A stretch of 64,000 bases of DNA from Candidatus Cryosericum terrychapinii (GCF_003570925.1 NZ_QXIS01000034.1:1-64000); one strand, 5' to 3'. Shown: positions 1-9,474, counted from the stretch's first letter. Notes: a model not told the origin generated them from the letters alone. Numbers and translations are program-made.

Positions 1-854
1 CCGCGACGCCCATGCCGGACTTCCGTCCCGGATCGTGGATCGATGGTAACTTCCGTATCTGGATAGGCGAGGATGAAGATAACAGGGCGTGGCAGTACCT
101 CCGGGAGACCCGGGAGGACTGGGCGCGGTTTGACCCGACTGAACAGGAACGGTCACGCATGTCCCTGCTTGCAGCCGAGGGATCAGACTGGAACTGGTGG
201 TATGGGCGCGATCGCACCTCCCAGACGGCTGTGCAGTTCGACGACCTGTATCGGCGCCACCTCGCCAACGTTTACACGCAGGCAGGGAAGCAGATCCCGG
301 ATCGCCTCCTCGTTCCAATACTTGATGGCGGTCCAACGATGGTCCCCATCCTGCCCGTCGGCCTCGTGAGCCCTCGCATCGATGGCGGCCCCCCTGGAGA
401 CCTCGACTGGGCATCTGCACACCATGTCAAGCCCGACAGCGGGGGAGGAGCAATGAACTCGGGAGTGCCGGTCGTCACGTCGGTGCGGATCGGCTACAGT
501 CTCTCGGACATGTACCTTCTGATGCAGTTTGGGCCTCACGCGGTCGCGGCAAAGGACCTGCAAGTGGAGGTGCGCTGCACGTCGCCCGGTGGCACCACCC
601 GTCTGATCATCCGCCGCGACAACGGCGAGGCCGAAGCATCGATAGAACCTTGCGGACCAATGACGTGGGCCCTGGGGGAGACTCTCCAGATCCGCCTGCC
701 CTTTGAGTCTCTACGGGCCCGACGCGGGGACACCATCACATTTGCCATCGTGGTCCTGGGAGAAGGGCGCCTAATGTCAGCTGTCCCCGCCCACGGTGTT
801 ATGTCCATCGAACTTCCTGCTGCCGATTACGAGTTGCAACACCAGGAGGTGTGA
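1..854 (+). CDS. GH57-family glycoside hydrolase, C-terminal part (5' truncated by window edge)
   Basis: The reading frame is already open at base 3 and has no stop upstream of the first ATG (base 12), so this is the C-terminal part of a longer gene that starts outside the window. The visible stretch PGSWIDGNFRIWIG, followed about 40 residues later by EGSDWNWWYG, is characteristic of the C-terminal region of alpha-amylase/alpha-mannosidase-like GH57 proteins. The last ~130 residues look like a beta-rich accessory domain. It heads a run of glucan-metabolism genes on the same strand, and its end overlaps the first possible start of the next GH57 gene. The exact substrate is unknown, because the catalytic glutamate and aspartate lie outside the window. 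An alpha-glucan hydrolase is the best reading from context. Confidence 0.8.
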   Translation, partial: ATPMPDFRPGSWIDGNFRIWIGEDEDNRAWQYLRETREDWARFDPTEQERSRMSLLAAEGSDWNWWYGRDRTSQTAVQFDDLYRRHLANVYTQAGKQIPDRLLVPILDGGPTMVPILPVGLVSPRIDGGPPGDLDWASAHHVKPDSGGGAMNSGVPVVTSVRIGYSLSDMYLLMQFGPHAVAAKDLQVEVRCTSPGGTTRLIIRRDNGEAEASIEPCGPMTWALGETLQIRLPFESLRARRGDTITFAIVVLGEGRLMSAVPAHGVMSIELPAADYELQHQEV

Positions 855-2742
855 CACGAAAAGACTGTGCCTATGTATCCACAACCATCAGCCGGTGGGA
901 AACTTCGATTACGTCTTCCGCGACGCCATCGACCGATCGTACGTGCCGTTCCTCGAAACACTCTCTCGGTACCCTCGCATCAAGGCCTCCCTCCATACGT
1001 CGGGACCTCTTCTGGAGTTCATCGAACGAGACTCCACGTCAACGTACCTGGACCTCGTGCGCAGTCTGGTGGCTTCCGACCAGCTCGAGCTGGTCGGGGG
1101 CGGCTACTTCGAACCAATTCTGCAGCTGCTTCCCGAGCGTGATCGCATCCAGCAGATCCAGTTGATGAGTGACGAGCTGCTCAGGCTGTTTGGACGTCGC
1201 CCCAGTGGTCTTTGGCTGGCGGAGCGGGTCTGGGAGCCCAGCCTCGCAAGCAGCTTGGCACGAGCAGGCGTCCAGTGGACACTCGTGGACGACAATGGAT
1301 TCGAGAAGATTGGTCTCCGGGGACCGGACCTGACCCACGCTTATGTCACCGAAGACCAGGGTCAGACACTTACTGTCTTCCCCATCCTTAAGGGCCTGCG
1401 CTACAAGATCCCTTGGTCAGAACCGGAAGAGACACTACGTTTCATCCGCGAGTTCGGGGAAGACGCTGAGGTATTCGTCTACGGCGATGATGGCGAGAAA
1501 TTCGGCCTGTGGCCTGGAACGTACGATCACGTCTACACCCAGGGGTGGCTGCAACGCTTCTTCCAGGCACTGACAGATGCAGAAGACGTGACCACCGTGA
1601 CGGTCGCCGAAGCTGCGTCTTCCCTGCAACCACGAGCGTGCGTCTACCTGCCGGCCTGCTCATATGTTGAGATGGAGGAGTGGTCCCTGGCAGCGTCACG
1701 GCAGAAGACGTTCGCCGATTTGTATCAGAAGACCAGTCTGGAGGACCGTTCTTTCCTCAGCGGCGGCACATTTCGCAATTTTCTGGCCCGATACCCCGAG
1801 GCCAACCGCATGCACAAGCGCATGCTGTTCGTAGGGTCTGAGTTGGGAAATGCGGACGGTGAGGCCCGCACGCACTACCTGCGGAGTCAGTGCAACTGCG
1901 CCTACTGGCACGGCATCTTTGGCGGGCTGTACCTTCCGCACCTCCGCGAAGCTATCTACCGCGAACTGCTGACAGCAGAGCGCCTATGCCCCAACCGCCG
2001 CCTCGGCACGTGGCTTCAGGATACCGATGCCGACGGGTTGTCAGAAGCCGTTATTGCTACTGCTCACCAAACGTTGTTTGTCCATCGCTGCGGAGGCCGG
2101 CTGGTCCTCTGGGACGACCTCGACCATGCCTGGTCGTGGAGCAACGTCATGACGCGGTATCACGAAGCATACCATGACCGCCTGCTTGCATGCACTGCAG
2201 GAGACCAGGGTCCGGAAGCAGCCAACATCCATGAGACCCTTCGGGTCAAGGATCCCAAGGCGCTCGGCGCACTCCAGTTCGACGATCACACACGTGTCAG
2301 CTTCATCGACCGCTTCGGGCCGTCTCAGAAAACAGCCACAGACGCAGTACCGCTCACGCAGGAGTACAAGGTCACAACTGAGGAATCCTCTGTGCGGTGT
2401 GAAGCACCGGGTGTGATTACGAAGACCTTCACTCCGACAGACCAAGGGCTCCGAGTGGAGATCGACCTGCACACGCAGGAACCGTGGTATGTCTGTGAAC
2501 TGAATCTGGCGGCATGGTGGGAGGACAGGGAACGGGAATTCGATGCTACCACATTCACCGTCGGTACCGCTGAACACCGCCTCATGCTACGCGCCAGTCC
2601 CCCCGTCCACGTTGAACTCAGTCCGATACGGACAGTGTCGAACTCTGAAGGTGGTATCGAAACAATCTACCAGGGCATGACGCTGCTGCTTACTCTTGAC
2701 CTTGAGACGTCACGACACCTTACTCTTGAAATCGGAGGCTGA
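796..2742 (+). CDS. GH57 4-alpha-glucanotransferase (or alpha-amylase) with DUF1925/DUF1926-type C-terminus
   Basis: This cytoplasmic enzyme probably moves or trims maltodextrin chains on glycogen. It opens with the GH57 motif HNHQP. It carries WLAERVWEP, holding the nucleophile Glu near residue 143, and VYGDDGEKFG, holding the acid/base Asp near residues 231-232 (numbering from GTG 796). The full length of about 630-650 residues matches the 4-alpha-glucanotransferase subfamily with a beta-sandwich C-terminus. The start is a problem. The first legal in-frame start is GTG 796, which overlaps the previous gene by 59 bases, whereas the ribosome site at 844-850 and homology point to ACG 856. It is followed one base later by a GH57 branching enzyme. 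The family is secure; transferase versus hydrolase is not. Confidence 0.88.
   Translation: MLCPSNFLLPITSCNTRRCDTKRLCLCIHNHQPVGNFDYVFRDAIDRSYVPFLETLSRYPRIKASLHTSGPLLEFIERDSTSTYLDLVRSLVASDQLELVGGGYFEPILQLLPERDRIQQIQLMSDELLRLFGRRPSGLWLAERVWEPSLASSLARAGVQWTLVDDNGFEKIGLRGPDLTHAYVTEDQGQTLTVFPILKGLRYKIPWSEPEETLRFIREFGEDAEVFVYGDDGEKFGLWPGTYDHVYTQGWLQRFFQALTDAEDVTTVTVAEAASSLQPRACVYLPACSYVEMEEWSLAASRQKTFADLYQKTSLEDRSFLSGGTFRNFLARYPEANRMHKRMLFVGSELGNADGEARTHYLRSQCNCAYWHGIFGGLYLPHLREAIYRELLTAERLCPNRRLGTWLQDTDADGLSEAVIATAHQTLFVHRCGGRLVLWDDLDHAWSWSNVMTRYHEAYHDRLLACTAGDQGPEAANIHETLRVKDPKALGALQFDDHTRVSFIDRFGPSQKTATDAVPLTQEYKVTTEESSVRCEAPGVITKTFTPTDQGLRVEIDLHTQEPWYVCELNLAAWWEDREREFDATTFTVGTAEHRLMLRASPPVHVELSPIRTVSNSEGGIETIYQGMTLLLTLDLETSRHLTLEIGG
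844..850 (+). promoter_or_regulatory. Strong Shine-Dalgarno AGGAGGT pointing at a non-standard start
   Basis: AGGAGGT ends 5 bases before ACG at 856, which is in frame with the GH57 glucanotransferase and exactly where homologues begin (x-K-R-L-C-L-C-I-H-N-H-Q-P). The nearest standard start, GTG at 851, is in the wrong frame and only 1 base from the site. Confidence 0.6.
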
Positions 2743-2743
2743 C

Positions 2744-4273
2744 ATGGGTAGCCGATTCGTACTGGTTCTGCACTCGCACCTTCCCTACGTGCTCGGGAAG
2801 GGGCGCTGGCCATTCGGTGAGGAGTGGCTGCACGAGGTCGTACTGGAGACGTACCTTCCCCTGCTGGAGGGACTGGAATGCCTTGCACACGACGACATAC
2901 CCGCCCCAATCGCAATCGGCCTCACCCCCATCCTCATGGAACAGCTCAAGTCTCCCGACTTTGTCACCAAGTTCCGGACATGGACCGACGCCAAGCGCGC
3001 CGCGTTGGAGGAAGACGTCTCTCGTCTTCCCGATACCCCGGAAGTTCGCGAGCTAAACATTTTCTACCGCGACGAACTCGAGCGGCGCCGGTCCCAATTC
3101 GACGCACTGGGAGGCGATGTGGTTGGGGCGTTCGCAAGCCTGCAGGAGCGCGGTCGCCTTGAAGTCATGACATCATGTGCCACACATGGATACATGCCGC
3201 TGTTTGGCAACGACGAATCCCGGCGACTGCAGATCCGCACGGGAGCAGCGGCCTATCAGCATTGGATGGGACGCAGGCCAAACGGATTCTGGCTGCCGGA
3301 GTGCGGCTATATCCCGGGCGTCGAACGTCTTTTGGCCGAGGAGGGACTGCGCTACTTCATCGCGGATGCAGCCGCGTTCGATACGGGCCCTGGACAGGAG
3401 TACAACAACGGGCACATTCCTGTTGCAACGAGCGCCGAGGCTCCATGGAAACCGTGGGATATCGGCGCAGGCGTCGCAGTCTTTCTGCGCAACCCCGCGA
3501 CGAGCCAGCGGGTCTGGTCACGTGATCTCGGCTATCCTGGTGACGGCGTCTACCGCGAGTTCCACAAGCGGTGCGAAGGCTCAGGGTGGCAGTACTGGCG
3601 CATTACCAGCAAACAGACGGACCTCGGCAGCAAGGAGCTCTACAGACCAGCGGAGGCCCGAGCCCGCACCAGGGAAGACGCCGCAGACTTCGCCTCGTTG
3701 CTCCGGGACATGGCAACTGCTCATGAACAGGCCGTGGGCGACCCCGGCGTCATCGTGACAGCCTACGACACTGAACTGTTCGGCCATTGGTGGTACGAGG
3801 GCCCAACGTGGATTGTGGACATGCTACGCTCACTGGCCGACCAGGCCTCCGTGACGGCCACTGCCCCGATGGACATCCTTAACTCCCGCATCCTTCCTCC
3901 AGGCAAGCTGCGCGAGTCCAGCTGGGGCGCCGGGGGTGGACACAACAACTGGATGAACCCTGAAACCGCGTGGATCTGGGACAACATCCACGACGACCAG
4001 CGCCATTTCATCGACCTTCTGCCTCAGCTCCACGGCCAGACGGGAGACATGTTGCTGCGCGAGATCCTTCTGGAGGAGAGCTCGGACTGGTCCTTCCTCA
4101 TCACCACTGGGCAAGCCCGCACGTACGGAACATCGAGATTCCTCGAGCACCACCGCAAGGTACGTGCGCTGTTTGCGGCCGTCGACGGCACGGGACAGCT
4201 TCCTGCGAGTCAGACGGAATTGGATGATCCCGTGTTCAAGTACGTACACTTGAACGACGTCAGGAGGGCGTAG
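2744..4273 (+). CDS. GH57 1,4-alpha-glucan branching enzyme (DUF1957 type)
   Basis: It introduces alpha-1,6 branches into linear alpha-glucan made by the glycogen synthase encoded downstream. ATG 2744 was chosen because it follows GGAGG and matches the family N-terminus LHSHLPYV. All five GH57 motifs are visible: LHSHLPYV, TSCATHGYMPLF, WLPECGY (nucleophile Glu ~186), YDTELFGHWWYEGP (acid/base Asp ~342) and SSWGAGGGHNNWMN. The length of 509 residues is normal for bacterial GH57 branching enzymes. In the last motif an Ala stands where many members have Glu (WGEGG). The gene lies 1 base after the glucanotransferase, and its stop overlaps the next start. Confidence 0.9.
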   Translation: MGSRFVLVLHSHLPYVLGKGRWPFGEEWLHEVVLETYLPLLEGLECLAHDDIPAPIAIGLTPILMEQLKSPDFVTKFRTWTDAKRAALEEDVSRLPDTPEVRELNIFYRDELERRRSQFDALGGDVVGAFASLQERGRLEVMTSCATHGYMPLFGNDESRRLQIRTGAAAYQHWMGRRPNGFWLPECGYIPGVERLLAEEGLRYFIADAAAFDTGPGQEYNNGHIPVATSAEAPWKPWDIGAGVAVFLRNPATSQRVWSRDLGYPGDGVYREFHKRCEGSGWQYWRITSKQTDLGSKELYRPAEARARTREDAADFASLLRDMATAHEQAVGDPGVIVTAYDTELFGHWWYEGPTWIVDMLRSLADQASVTATAPMDILNSRILPPGKLRESSWGAGGGHNNWMNPETAWIWDNIHDDQRHFIDLLPQLHGQTGDMLLREILLEESSDWSFLITTGQARTYGTSRFLEHHRKVRALFAAVDGTGQLPASQTELDDPVFKYVHLNDVRRA

Positions 4274-4470
4274 TGCTGGAACTGCGTGAAGACCATGTCA
4301 TCGAACCGCCCACTGTTCCGGTACACGTACGGGAGGAACTGGACGGAGTTCGTCAGTACTATGACTGCAGAGACCCTTGTGTTTTCTGCGACCTCGTCCA
4401 GCAGGAGTTGGCTGAACGCAAAGGTATGGTCGAGGAAAGCGCTCAATTCCTGGGTGAGGTGAGACTGTGA
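4273..4470 (+). CDS. 65-residue GalT-like remnant
   Basis: A tiny reading frame begins at GTG 4273 behind CAGGAGGG. It overlaps the branching-enzyme stop by one base and the glgA start by four. Its N-terminus (LELREDHVIEP) looks like the start of a galactose-1-phosphate uridylyltransferase. Residues from about 30 onward (YDCRDPCVFCDLVQQELAER) resemble the internal zinc-binding CxxC segment of the same family, which normally lies more than 100 residues further in. The simplest reading is a galT whose central and C-terminal parts were deleted, leaving an in-frame stub that still couples translation from the branching enzyme to glgA. It lacks the catalytic HPH motif, so no transferase activity is expected. 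A retained zinc-finger-like peptide is the alternative. Confidence 0.55.
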   Translation: MLELREDHVIEPPTVPVHVREELDGVRQYYDCRDPCVFCDLVQQELAERKGMVEESAQFLGEVRL

Positions 4471-5885
4471 AGGTCTTCTTCGTCGCCTCGGAGGCGCTTC
4501 CGTATGTCAAGACGGGTGGTCTCGGGGACGTCACGGGCAGTCTTCCCTCTGCTCTGCATCGTCTAGGGGCTGACGTCAGCCTTGTCCTGCCGTTCTATGC
4601 TACCGTCAAGGCCGGGAACCTCTCGATGGAACACGTCATGACCAGTACACTGACCATGGGAGGCAGAACACTGCCGTTCACGGTCCTGCGCCATCACCAG
4701 ACACTCTTCATCCAGCAGGACGAGTTGTTCCTGCGCGACGGGCTATATGGCACACGCGAGGGTGACCACCCAGACAACTGGCTTCGGTTCGCCTTCTTCT
4801 CCCGTGCTGCGCTCGAGACGATCATCGCCCTGGGCGGCGCAGACGTGATCCACGTCCATGACTGGCAGACGTCGCTGCTTCCGCTCTACCTGCACGTGTT
4901 TCATCCGGATCGCCACGAGAAAACTCTTCTGACCATCCACAACATCGCGTATCAGGGACTCTTCTCGCCGGAGATCCTGCCCGACATTGGTCTGCCAGAA
5001 TCTGTCTTCACACAGGATGGCCTTGAGTTCTACGGCAACGTGAACTATCTCAAGGGAGGTATCGTCTGGGCTGATCAAGTCAATACGGTCTCTCCGACGT
5101 ATGCTCACGAAATCCAGACCGACGAGTACAGTTTCGGGCTTCACGGCATTCTCGCCACGCGCCGGGGGCACCTGAGTGGCATTCTCAATGGTATCGACTA
5201 CTCCTATTGGGATCCTTCCGCAGATGGAGCATTGCCGCATATGTACAGCCCGTCATCGCTTGCTGGAAAGGTACAGGACAAGGAGAGTCTGCTGCAGGAA
5301 ACCGGACTCGCGGCAGAGCCCGACTGTCCTTTGTTCGTCATGGTGTCACGCCTGGTTGCCCAGAAAGGAATCGACCTCATGCTTGGCACATTCGACCAGA
5401 TGATGTCGCTTTCCATAAGTCTGATGGTCCTTGGCACGGGCGACACCGAAATCGAGACCGCTCTGGTGGCAAAGGCTGCTGCCTATCCCGGACGTTTCGT
5501 GCTGACCCGGAAGTTCGACGAGGGTCTGGCACACCGCATGTATGCCGGATCAGACTTTTTTCTTATGCCCTCGCGGTTCGAGCCGTGCGGCCTGTCGCAG
5601 ATGATTGCGCTCCGCTATGGAAGCGTCCCAGTGGTACGAAGAACGGGTGGACTGAAGGACACGGTCCAGGATGTCCATCCCAAGACAGGGACGGGAAACG
5701 GCATCAGCTTCGATGACGCGACACCGTCGGAGTTCCTTGACGCCGTGAGACGTGCCGTTAGGCTATACACCGACGGCGACGCGTTCCGACGTATCCAGGC
5801 CATTGGCATGGCCTGCGACTTCTCATGGCAAGCTAGCGCGCGCGAATATCTCGCATTGTACCATTCCATGGAGGCGTCCTCATGA
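4467..5885 (+). CDS. glgA: Glycogen synthase (GT5)
   Basis: It elongates alpha-1,4-glucan from an ADP- or UDP-glucose donor. Visible landmarks are the donor-binding KTGGLGDV near residue 13, HDWQTSLLPLYL, IHNIAYQG, the hinge SRLVAQKG and the C-terminal PSRFEPCGLSQMIALRYG with TGGLKDTV. The length of 472 residues is typical of GlgA. The GTG start overlaps the preceding stub as GTGA, and the stop overlaps the next ATG, so translation is coupled on both sides. No glgC is seen nearby; the downstream nucleotidyltransferase fusion might supply the nucleotide sugar, but that is only inferred from position. Confidence 0.95.
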   Translation: MKVFFVASEALPYVKTGGLGDVTGSLPSALHRLGADVSLVLPFYATVKAGNLSMEHVMTSTLTMGGRTLPFTVLRHHQTLFIQQDELFLRDGLYGTREGDHPDNWLRFAFFSRAALETIIALGGADVIHVHDWQTSLLPLYLHVFHPDRHEKTLLTIHNIAYQGLFSPEILPDIGLPESVFTQDGLEFYGNVNYLKGGIVWADQVNTVSPTYAHEIQTDEYSFGLHGILATRRGHLSGILNGIDYSYWDPSADGALPHMYSPSSLAGKVQDKESLLQETGLAAEPDCPLFVMVSRLVAQKGIDLMLGTFDQMMSLSISLMVLGTGDTEIETALVAKAAAYPGRFVLTRKFDEGLAHRMYAGSDFFLMPSRFEPCGLSQMIALRYGSVPVVRRTGGLKDTVQDVHPKTGTGNGISFDDATPSEFLDAVRRAVRLYTDGDAFRRIQAIGMACDFSWQASAREYLALYHSMEASS

Positions 5886-8368
5886 AAGCAGTCATTCTGG
5901 CAGGAGGTTTTGGTACGCGGTTACGCCCATTGACAGTCAATCTTCCAAAACCGATGGTTCCATTCGCCAACCGCCCCATGATGCAACACATCATGCGACT
6001 GCTCAAGAAGCACGGGTTCGATGACCTTATTGTCATCCTGTATCACCAGCCCGATGCCATACGCAGCTATTTCGGTGATGGCAGCGATTTCGGTGTAAAG
6101 ATTGAGTATGTCACCAGTCAGGAGGACCTTGGAACCGCCGGAGCCGTTGGGCTTGCGCGAGCCAGCCTGCAGGAGACGTTCCTAGTCATTGCGGCCGACA
6201 TCGTCACTGACATCGACCTCACCAAGGCAGTTCAGTACCATCGCGAACACAAGGCAGCTGCGACAATCACTCTGTCGCGAGTGGAGAACCCTCTGGAGTA
6301 TGGCATTGTCATCACCGACTCCGAAGGGCACATCGTACGCTTCCTTGAGAAACCATCATGGGGAGAGGTTTTCTCTGACACTGTGAACACGGGAATCTAT
6401 GTCCTGGAGCCGTCCGTCTGGGATGACATTCCTGAGGACAAGGAGCTCGACTTCTCCAAGAACCTGTTCCCCGCGCTGCTTGCCCACAATCAGCCGCTGT
6501 TCGGGTATATCGCTCCGGGTTACTGGCGCGATGTCGGCAACATCCGCGAGTACAAACACGCGCATGGAGACGTGCTGAAAGGAAAGGTCGACCTTGAGGC
6601 CCAAGGCGAACGCATCGGTGGCATCGGCAATGATGTCTGGGTCGGCGAAGGGAGCCAGATCTCGAGCTTCAAGGGGTTTGACGGCTCAGTCCTTATCGGC
6701 AAGGACACGACTATCGGCGAAGCACGCGTGCGCAGTTCCTTCATCGGCGACCATGCAGTTGTCCAGAGTGGAGCAAACATCGACAACTCAGTCCTGTGGG
6801 ACGGCGTGGTCGTGGAGTCGGGAGCCCGTATCTTCAACTCTATCGTCTGCAAGAACGTCCACATCGGCAAGGACGTCCTTCTCGAGGGCGACAATACCGT
6901 GGCTGACGATTGCATCATCGGTCAAGGATCTGTCCTCAAGTCCCAGGTCGAAATCTGGCCGGGCAAGACTGTCGAACCAGGTTCCACCGTTACGAGCAAC
7001 GTCGTTTGGGGCAAGGCCTGGTCAAGAGCCCTGTTTAGCTCTTATGGCATCGTCGGTGTCAACAACGTCGAAGTCACTCCGGAGATGTGTGCCAAGCTGG
7101 GCTGCGCCTATGGTACGTTCCTTGGTAAGGGTTCGATCGTTTTCACTGCGCGCGACGACCACCAGTCTTCACGCATGCTCAAACGTTCGCTCATCGGAGG
7201 CCTTATGAGCGCCGGCGTACGCGTCATGGACCTTCAGGCAGCTCCAGTGCCACTGGCACGGTTCGCCGTCAAGTCGTTCGCGGGCAGCGGTGGCGTTCAC
7301 GTCATACGCTCGCCATTCGATCGTCGGCTTACGACCATACGATTCTATGATCGATCAGGGTTCGATCTTTCTACCACGCAGGAAGGAGCCATCGAGCGTC
7401 TGTTCTTCCGGGAAGAATTTGCCCGCGCCGACGTCGAAGAAGTGGGAACCATCGACATTCCGCCTCGTGTGGTAGAGTCATACCGTGACTACTTTCTAAG
7501 CTCTCTGGATGTTGCCGCCATCCAGTCGTCCGGCATCCGGTTCGTCATCGACTACTCGTATGGCACTCCCGTCCAGCTCTTTCCTGCCATTGCAGGGGAA
7601 TTTGGCCTCGAGATCATCTCACTACACGCTTACGCTGACGGGCGAAGGGCAGTGAGGACGGCGTCTGATTTCCGGGACGCCAAGCGAAAACTGTCTTCCA
7701 TGGTGAAGTCACTGGGAACAGCATTTGGCGTGATTCTGGACGCCTCCGGCGAAAAGGTCTTTATCGTGGACCGAAGCGGTGAGATCCTTTCGGACACTCG
7801 TACCACGGCACTCATGATTGGCTCCAGGCATCGGTCCGGGGTCCTGAACTCAGTAACGCTTCCCATTACGGCATCCATCGAACTGGAACGGTACATCAGG
7901 GATCAGGGTGTCGATGTACACTGGTGCTCAACCCTGCCACGCAACATTATCGGCGAAGCGACAAACACCGACGCTGGCGCGGACATTCTGGGAGGTTTCA
8001 TCTTCTCCCGCGCTCTCCCCTTCTACGACGGTATGCTCTCCATCGGTTTTCTCCTTGAGACGCTTGCCAAGACAGGACAAGACCTTGTCACGCTGAAGCA
8101 GGAGACACCAGCCCGTGACCCCAGTCACATCGAACTGCCATGCCCGTGGGAGTCCAAGGGGACTATCATGCGTCGCATGAGCGAGCTCCATCGTGACACT
8201 GCCGAGTTCGTCGAAGGGGTCAAGGAACGCGAGGAAGACGGGTACACCCTTGTGCTACCTGATAGAGACCGCCCGGTACTGCACATCTATTCGAGCTATA
8301 CGACCGACGAACGTGAACGCGACCGACTGGCCGACGCAGAGAAGAAAATCCGTTCCTGGATGGAATAG
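5882..8368 (+). CDS. Sugar-1-phosphate nucleotidyltransferase / left-handed beta-helix / phosphomannomutase-like fusion
   Basis: Residues 1-230 form an NTP-transferase domain with the signature AGGFGTRLRPLT and the conserved PKPMVPFANRPM. Residues ~250-380 carry hexapeptide repeats. Residues ~395-828 are an alpha-D-phosphohexomutase-type region. The architecture matches the ~830-residue bacterial proteins annotated as mannose-1-phosphate guanylyltransferase/phosphomannomutase. In the mutase part the usual TASHNP phosphoserine loop reads VIRSPFD, and the usual metal loop DGDGDR reads DASGEK, so mutase activity looks lost or altered. ATG 5882 overlaps the glgA stop by four bases, suggesting a role in supplying or sensing sugar nucleotides for polysaccharide synthesis. 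GDP-mannose versus another nucleotide sugar cannot be decided here. Confidence 0.85.
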   Translation: MKAVILAGGFGTRLRPLTVNLPKPMVPFANRPMMQHIMRLLKKHGFDDLIVILYHQPDAIRSYFGDGSDFGVKIEYVTSQEDLGTAGAVGLARASLQETFLVIAADIVTDIDLTKAVQYHREHKAAATITLSRVENPLEYGIVITDSEGHIVRFLEKPSWGEVFSDTVNTGIYVLEPSVWDDIPEDKELDFSKNLFPALLAHNQPLFGYIAPGYWRDVGNIREYKHAHGDVLKGKVDLEAQGERIGGIGNDVWVGEGSQISSFKGFDGSVLIGKDTTIGEARVRSSFIGDHAVVQSGANIDNSVLWDGVVVESGARIFNSIVCKNVHIGKDVLLEGDNTVADDCIIGQGSVLKSQVEIWPGKTVEPGSTVTSNVVWGKAWSRALFSSYGIVGVNNVEVTPEMCAKLGCAYGTFLGKGSIVFTARDDHQSSRMLKRSLIGGLMSAGVRVMDLQAAPVPLARFAVKSFAGSGGVHVIRSPFDRRLTTIRFYDRSGFDLSTTQEGAIERLFFREEFARADVEEVGTIDIPPRVVESYRDYFLSSLDVAAIQSSGIRFVIDYSYGTPVQLFPAIAGEFGLEIISLHAYADGRRAVRTASDFRDAKRKLSSMVKSLGTAFGVILDASGEKVFIVDRSGEILSDTRTTALMIGSRHRSGVLNSVTLPITASIELERYIRDQGVDVHWCSTLPRNIIGEATNTDAGADILGGFIFSRALPFYDGMLSIGFLLETLAKTGQDLVTLKQETPARDPSHIELPCPWESKGTIMRRMSELHRDTAEFVEGVKEREEDGYTLVLPDRDRPVLHIYSSYTTDERERDRLADAEKKIRSWME

Positions 8369-8445
8369 CCGAAGCCTCATTGCCGGAAGAAGCCACGAGA
8401 CTACACTATTCGGCATAGTCTTTTCAGACGAGACAGGAGGAGATC

Positions 8446-9474
8446 GTGGGCGAGTACACCCAGCCAGTCTTGATGGTCAAGGGCGATGGCCTGGTCAATT
8501 TCGGGTGGGCCAGGCAACCGTTGTTCGACGTGAACATGGCAGCAGCTACGTCGGTGCGTCGACATATCTTCCATGCGTGGCGCCTGAAGCGGTGGGAATA
8601 TTTCTACGTCGCGACGCCAATAGTCTTCTTCGCAGCACAGATTGCTCACCTGGGATACTTGGCCAACCTCACCGCATACCTGTATGATATCGAACGCAAC
8701 GTCTTGCTGGAGCGCACATCGAATATCCCCTTCGGAACCGGCGTCGTCCTGGCCAACCATCCCCGCCAGGGGACCACCAGCGCCCGCGCAGGGACCTCCA
8801 AGTACCTCCAGTTTGAGATGACGCCAGAAGGCAAACACGTGACCGTCGACTGGCCCCGATTCAACGGGCCACAGGACCTCCACGCCGACCTGCTTCTCGG
8901 CTGGCCCGAGGAACTCGAGTCCCTGAGTGTTGTCGACCCTCTGAGGAACGGACGCTTCGCCTATACGACCAAGGTAACCTGTATGCCTGCCATGGGGGCT
9001 ATCCGCGTTGGACAGGAGACATGGGAGTGCGGTCGCTCAGAAGCACTGGGCGAACTGGACTGGAGTCGGGGCTTCCTCGAGAGTGTCACGCCATGGAAGT
9101 GGGCGACAGCTTCAGGCCGGACACGGCAGGGCCAGACGGTTGGCTTCAACCTGTGCAGTGGTTTTCATGACCGAGGCGACAACGAGAACGCCGTGGTGGT
9201 CGATGGGCATCTCACCAAGCTGGGCCTCGTCTCCTTCACGTACGACCAGGCTCACATCATGCAACCCTGGCACGTCAACCGTCCCGATGAGCGCGTCGAT
9301 CTGTCGTTCGTCCCGATGGTGGACCGTCAGTCGTACACAGACGCCGGTCCCCTCCAAAGTCATATCCATCAACTCGTGGGCCGGTACAGTGGTACCATAA
9401 TGCCAGAAAGTTCAGATCCAATAGCAATCACAGACTTCGTGGGAGCTGCTGAGGACCACTACGCTCGCTGGTAG
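8446..9474 (+). CDS. DUF2804 family protein
   Basis: The start is GTG 8446 behind AGGAGG. The 342-residue protein has features of the DUF2804 family: GWARQPLFDVN near residue 22, an aromatic FYVATP segment, NHPRQGTTSA and LDWSRGFLESVTPWKWA. It has no signal peptide or membrane span. The fold is probably lipocalin-like or beta-rich and the biochemical role is unknown. It is the last gene of the glucan operon, 77 bases after the nucleotidyltransferase fusion and just before a hairpin that closes the unit. A link to carbohydrate metabolism is inferred from position only. Confidence 0.8.
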   Translation: MGEYTQPVLMVKGDGLVNFGWARQPLFDVNMAAATSVRRHIFHAWRLKRWEYFYVATPIVFFAAQIAHLGYLANLTAYLYDIERNVLLERTSNIPFGTGVVLANHPRQGTTSARAGTSKYLQFEMTPEGKHVTVDWPRFNGPQDLHADLLLGWPEELESLSVVDPLRNGRFAYTTKVTCMPAMGAIRVGQETWECGRSEALGELDWSRGFLESVTPWKWATASGRTRQGQTVGFNLCSGFHDRGDNENAVVVDGHLTKLGLVSFTYDQAHIMQPWHVNRPDERVDLSFVPMVDRQSYTDAGPLQSHIHQLVGRYSGTIMPESSDPIAITDFVGAAEDHYARW

